From NCBI GenBank assembly GCA_007570785.1, contig ML664157.1, positions 5,665,424 to 5,729,423 of the forward strand: DNA of 64,000 bases. Reading direction: 5' to 3'. Below, one piece after another: positions 59,987 through 64,000 of this stretch (position 1 is its first letter; each line of letters opens with the position of its first letter). The stretch is from Antilocapra americana (lineage: Eukaryota > Chordata > Mammalia > Artiodactyla > Antilocapridae). The position numbers were made by a program, and so were the translations under genes. The notes below the pieces were generated by a model. That model did no database searches, had not been told where the DNA came from, and saw nothing but the letters and a program-made list of their open reading frames with translations.

Positions 59987-61386
59987 GTTTAGTATATATT
60001 CAGGTAAAAAGAGTTACAGAGAAGTATGTTTATATTAACAGATATTTCTCAAAGATAAACTTGGAGAAATTTTAAATTTTATTTGTGATCAGTAGCACTT
60101 AATTGCTTTGCATCCATGGGTCATTTTGATAGAAGTGTAAACACTTTATCAATATTTTATTAATTAACCTGAAGTATAACAATTAGAATGTAAAAGTAAT
60201 CCTAAGTAATGTTATGATAGCTTTCTGTGAGGGAGCTAGAGGCTGTTACTACTGTGTATGCACAGCAACCTATGTCTGGGTTTTTTCTTTTGATTATTGT
60301 GTTGCTTAGGACTTTAGATTTTTGTACTATTTCACAAATGCCGGCGCATATGTAGATATGGAAAATTATCAGGAAAAAGTTAAAATTTCTGACAATAGGA
60401 CAAAGACATTTCCAAAAAAAGTCAGAGACCACTTAGGATAGATGAAAGACACAGAAAAAAAAAAAAGAAAATAGCAAGTATTACATAATATTGGTAAAGG
60501 AAGAATTTTGGAATGTTGTTTCAGCCATTAAATCCAAGAAAGGGATGATATAAGGAAGATATTAACACAAAAGACATCTCAAAGTTAAAATAACTGTAAC
60601 TGAAAAAGACTATTAAAATGCTTCTTAGGGTAAACTTCGTTTTTGTAAAGAAAATTAGAAGAGGAAGGGAAAAACAGTGTATATGTACAAAATTCAATGA
60701 AAAAAATTGGTAATATTAACAGTAAATAGAAATTCTGGATAGATTTCATCTCAGAAAAAAAAAAGACTGAGGAATAGGTTGAAGGAATTGATTTGGTAGA
60801 TCAGAAGAGACTTTTATTGCAGGCTACCTTCAAACTGGGTCAACTATACTTTGCCTCCAGTCTGCTTTCTAGTTTTAGTTCCTTCCTGCTGTTAAATTTA
60901 AGTGGCTTCTATTAATATGTGGTTTGTACCACTTCTATTTTGAAATGACTCATCATTAAGAACATTATTTGGAAGCCTTGTACTGGAACTCAAAATTCTG
61001 AGAAGAAACGTGTTCAGATTGAGTCTGTCTTGCTGGCTGAACTATACAGGAGACAGTCCATAAGTGTAATGTCACACAGATTATTTTTTTAAGGGAACTG
61101 AATTGGGTTTCTAAGGTTCCATTATGTAACTAAGTAAAAAACCCCATTTGCTGTCTCCGTGTACACTTGAGAGGTATTATGAAAACCAAACTAAAGAACT
61201 GAACATGCAAACCATGGGGTTACATTCATGGTTCAAAGGCTTTTACTCAGTACTTGTTTTTTCAGTTTTCTTTTTAGTGCCATTCTGCTTTAATGAGCTG
61301 AGCCATGAGCTTGCTATAGTCAGTTTTTAAAAACGGTGTCATGAATCAATAGACAAAACAATGTTTTTATGGGTGTGAATACCCAT
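59987..61386. other. AT-rich non-genic DNA
   Basis: About 1.4 kb without recognisable repeats or a credible gene. Confidence 0.4.
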
Positions 61387-61590
61387 TTATGTGACTCAGA
61401 CGGTAAAGCATCTATCTTCAATGTGGGAGACCCGGGTTCAATCCCTGGGTTGGGAAGATCCTCCGGAGAAGGAAATGGCAGCCCACTCCAGTACTCTTGC
61501 CTGGAAAATCCCATGGATGGAGGAGCCTGATAGCAGTTCATGGGGTTGCAAAAATCCGGACACAACTGAGCGACTTCACTTTCACTTTAG
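61387..61590 (+). mobile_element. Bov-tA SINE
   Basis: Head 'gtgactcagacggtaaagca', intact-looking B box 'gggttcaatccctgggttgg', tail 'gcagcccactccagtactct' to 'aactgagcgacttcactttc'. Confidence 0.92.
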
Positions 61591-62479
61591 TAGCCCCTAT
61601 GTATTATATTTTCTTATCATATTTGTTTACTTATTTTTTGGATACAATCTGCACTCTTGATAGATTGAAGAATAAACAAAAGGCAAAATGATGAACAAAA
61701 AATGTTTCTCGTATAATGAAGCCCAGACTAAATTAATTTAAAACAAAGAAATTGCACACGCCCGCACGTGCGTGTGTTTTCTATGCATGCACACAGTTGG
61801 CTATGCATTTCTCATGCATCTATATCCTCTATCACATTAGTGTCTTAGAAGGCATACATTCACAACCTTCAGGGTACCTTGTATTACACTCTTTCCTCAG
61901 GCCACATCTTTCTAAACCAGAACTACAACAGGTTTTCTTTCCCTTTCAAGAATAGAAATGGACCTCTGAGAAGCTGACAGTGAAATAACATTAAACATGA
62001 AAACTAAATGGACATATTAGAGTGAGGACTGGTATAGATTCCATGACATGGAAGCCAAATAAGATGGGGATTTTGAAACCATAAGTAATGCTTGAAACTG
62101 TGAGTGAGAGTTGAAATCATCAGGATTAAGAAGAACATCCAAGGCACAAGGTCAAGCTTTGGCAAAGGCCATGGAACTCCTTAACAATAATGATCAGAAA
62201 ATATAATCACTTGGAAATTTTTATTGCATGCTATTTTATTGTAGGATGGAACATAGAAACCCATAACTGATGGGAAATACTTTGGAATACGATAGTCCCT
62301 CAAATTATACACAGTAGTGACTATCTATATGAAAACACAGACTAAAATATTTTGATGAAAAGCTCTTCCTGGAACCCCTAGAACAATAGCAATGACAGAA
62401 AATTTAACTTGTGCAAACGAGTAGTGATTCTTTTTTTGAGTGTGGATGAGTTCTTTACCACTTTAAAAAGGCTTATTCC
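61591..62479. other. Non-genic DNA
   Basis: Contains a short CG-bearing purine/pyrimidine alternating patch at about 61754-61780 ('cgcccgcacgtgcgtgtg'). Nothing else recognised. Confidence 0.45.
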
Positions 62480-63735
62480 CAAAAGAATGAAACTAGACCA
62501 CAGTCTTACACCACACACAAAAATTAATCCCTAATGCATTAAAGTGTTGAATGTAAGACCTAACATTATAAAACTCCTAGAAGAAAACATAGGTGGTAAG
62601 CCACTTGACATCAGTCTCAGTGATGAAGTTTTGAATCTGGCTCCAAAAGCAAAGGTAACAAAAACAAAACAAAAAAGTGAGACTACATCAAACTAAAAAG
62701 TTTCTATACAGTGAACAGAACTATCAACAAAATGAAACAAATGAAAAGACAATCTACTGAGTGGGAAAAATATTTGCAAGTTATATATCTGTTATATATC
62801 CAAAATATATAAAGAACTCGTACAACTGGACAACAAAAAGCAAGCATCTGATGAAAAATGGGCTGAAGATCTAAAGAGACATTTTTCTAAAGAAGACATA
62901 TGGGTGACCCACAGACATATGTAAGTATGTTCACCATCACTAATTAATAGAGAAATGCATATAAAAACCACAATGAAATATCTCATACCTGTTAGAAGGG
63001 CTATTATCAAAAGATAATAACAAATATTAGCAAGGATGTGGGAAGAGGGGACACTTCTGCACTGTTGGTGGGAATGTAAATTGGTACAGCCACTATGGAA
63101 AACAGTATGGAGATTCCTCAAAAAATTAAAAATAGAATTATCATATGACCCAGGAATTCCACTTCCGGATATTCATCTGAAGAAAACTAAAATACTAATT
63201 TAAAAATATATATGCACACCTATGTTCATTGCAGTATTATTTACAATAACCAAGATAAAGAAAGAACCAAAGTGTCCATCAATGGATGAATGGATAAATA
63301 AGTTTTCCTATATACCTACATATGTATATATCTCATATATTCACATATATATGAAAAGCCATAGAAAGAATGAAATCATGTCATTCATAACAGCATGGGT
63401 GTATCTTGGGGGAGTTACACTAAGTGAAATAAGTCAGACAGAGAAAGACAAATGCTGGATGGATAATCTTACTTATATGTGGCTTCCCTGGTAGCTCAGA
63501 GGTTAAAGCATCTGCCTCCAATGTGGGAGACCTGGGTTTCATCCCTGGGTCAGGAACATTCCCTGGAGAAGGAAATGGCAACCCAATCCAGTATTCTTGC
63601 CTGAAGAATCCCATGGATGGAGGAGCCTGGTAGGCTACACTCCACGGGGTCGCAAAGAGTCGGACATGACTGAGCGACTTCACTTTCATGTAGAATCTAA
63701 AATAACAAATCAAAACAAAATCAAAATCACAGATA
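62480..63735 (+). mobile_element. L1 LINE, 3' part, with SINE insertion
   Basis: ORF2 text: 'gtaagacctaacattataaa', 'gactacatcaaactaaaaag', 'tgcactgttggtgggaatgt', 'tggagattcctcaaaaaatt', followed by 3' UTR text interrupted by the Bov-tA at 63482-63690 and resuming at 'tagaatctaaaataac'. Many stops; older than the 27- and 53-kb L1 copies. Confidence 0.82.
63482..63690 (+). mobile_element. Bov-tA SINE
   Basis: Full element: 'cttccctggtagctcagagg', 'gggtttcatccctgggtcag', 'gcaacccaatccagtattct', 'gtcgcaaagagtcggacatg'. L1 text 'acttatatgtgg' before and 'catgtagaatc' after suggests a short imperfect target duplication. Confidence 0.93.
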
Positions 63736-63942
63736 CAGAGAACAAAATCAGGGACTTTGGATGATGCTATCAGTGACCACAGATTCGAGGAGTGTCATGC
63801 AAAGATCTGGTTGATTTAATGACTCACTGGCTTAGTGTTTAGAGGATTGAGAGCTACTTGGATACATCGGGGTGATCCTTGTATGCTCTGGATGGCCACA
63901 ATGCTGCGACATGTGCTCTCTTAGAGGGAGCTTGGGGTATTT
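63736..63942. other. Non-genic DNA
   Basis: Nothing recognised between L1 and BovB. Confidence 0.4.
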
Positions 63943-64000
63943 TTCTGTGGAAGCAGTGACAGATTTTTTTTACCCTTGGCCTCCAAAATCATTGCAGACG
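63943..64000 (+). mobile_element. BovB LINE, start of a copy cut by the window
   Basis: 'ctgtggaagcagtgacagat' and 'cctccaaaatcattgcagac' match the BovB RT C-terminal coding region seen at 6050-6110. It continues past the window end. Confidence 0.8.

Overview
This is a mammalian, specifically ruminant (bovid-like), intergenic or deep-intronic window. The assignment rests on the repeats: BovB (RTE-clade LINE), Bov-tA and Bov-A2 SINEs, a CHR-2 type tRNA-Glu SINE, ruminant L1 elements and ERV LTRs. The species cannot be fixed from the repeats alone. I see no host protein-coding gene, no rRNA, no functional tRNA and no CRISPR array. The longer reading frames are relics of BovB or L1 reverse transcriptases, or chance frames.

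Layout. 1-3.4 kb: AT-rich DNA with three SINE pieces. 3.4-10.9 kb: a roughly full-length minus-strand L1 carrying a BovB, a second L1 3' end and a BovB 3' end. 11.7-14.8 kb: a plus-strand L1 3' half carrying a SINE and a BovB that itself holds a SINE. 15.2-17.0 kb: a solo class II ERV LTR interrupted by a processed RNA retrocopy. 17-32 kb: mostly low-repeat DNA with SINEs, an old L1, a BovB 3' end, a Tigger DNA transposon and a young 5'-truncated L1; 28.8-32.1 kb is the longest stretch in which I recognise no repeat. 32.9-37.6 kb: an old minus-strand L1 with BovB and LTR-like insertions. 37.86-41.87 kb: a nearly full-length BovB with a twin-priming 5' inversion. 42-45.5 kb: MER58-like and old L1 fragments and a second solo LTR of the 15-kb family. 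46.8-50 kb: BovB pieces, one split by an apparent ~0.93-kb inversion. 50-59.3 kb: quiet DNA, a young L1 3' end, an LTR, an inverted pair of Bov-A2 SINEs and two BovB segments. 59.3-64 kb: SINEs, L1 pieces and a BovB running off the window.

Nothing here forms a pathway or operon; the common theme is retrotransposition. L1 supplies the machinery copied by the processed retrocopy, BovB supplies the 3' ends shared by the Bov SINEs, and the target-site duplications give a relative history of nested insertions. I found no new biological system. The points that merit checking are structural: the twin-primed BovB, a 42-bp tailless tRNA-head insertion with a 22-bp duplication, the retrocopy inside an LTR, and the inversion that splits a BovB.
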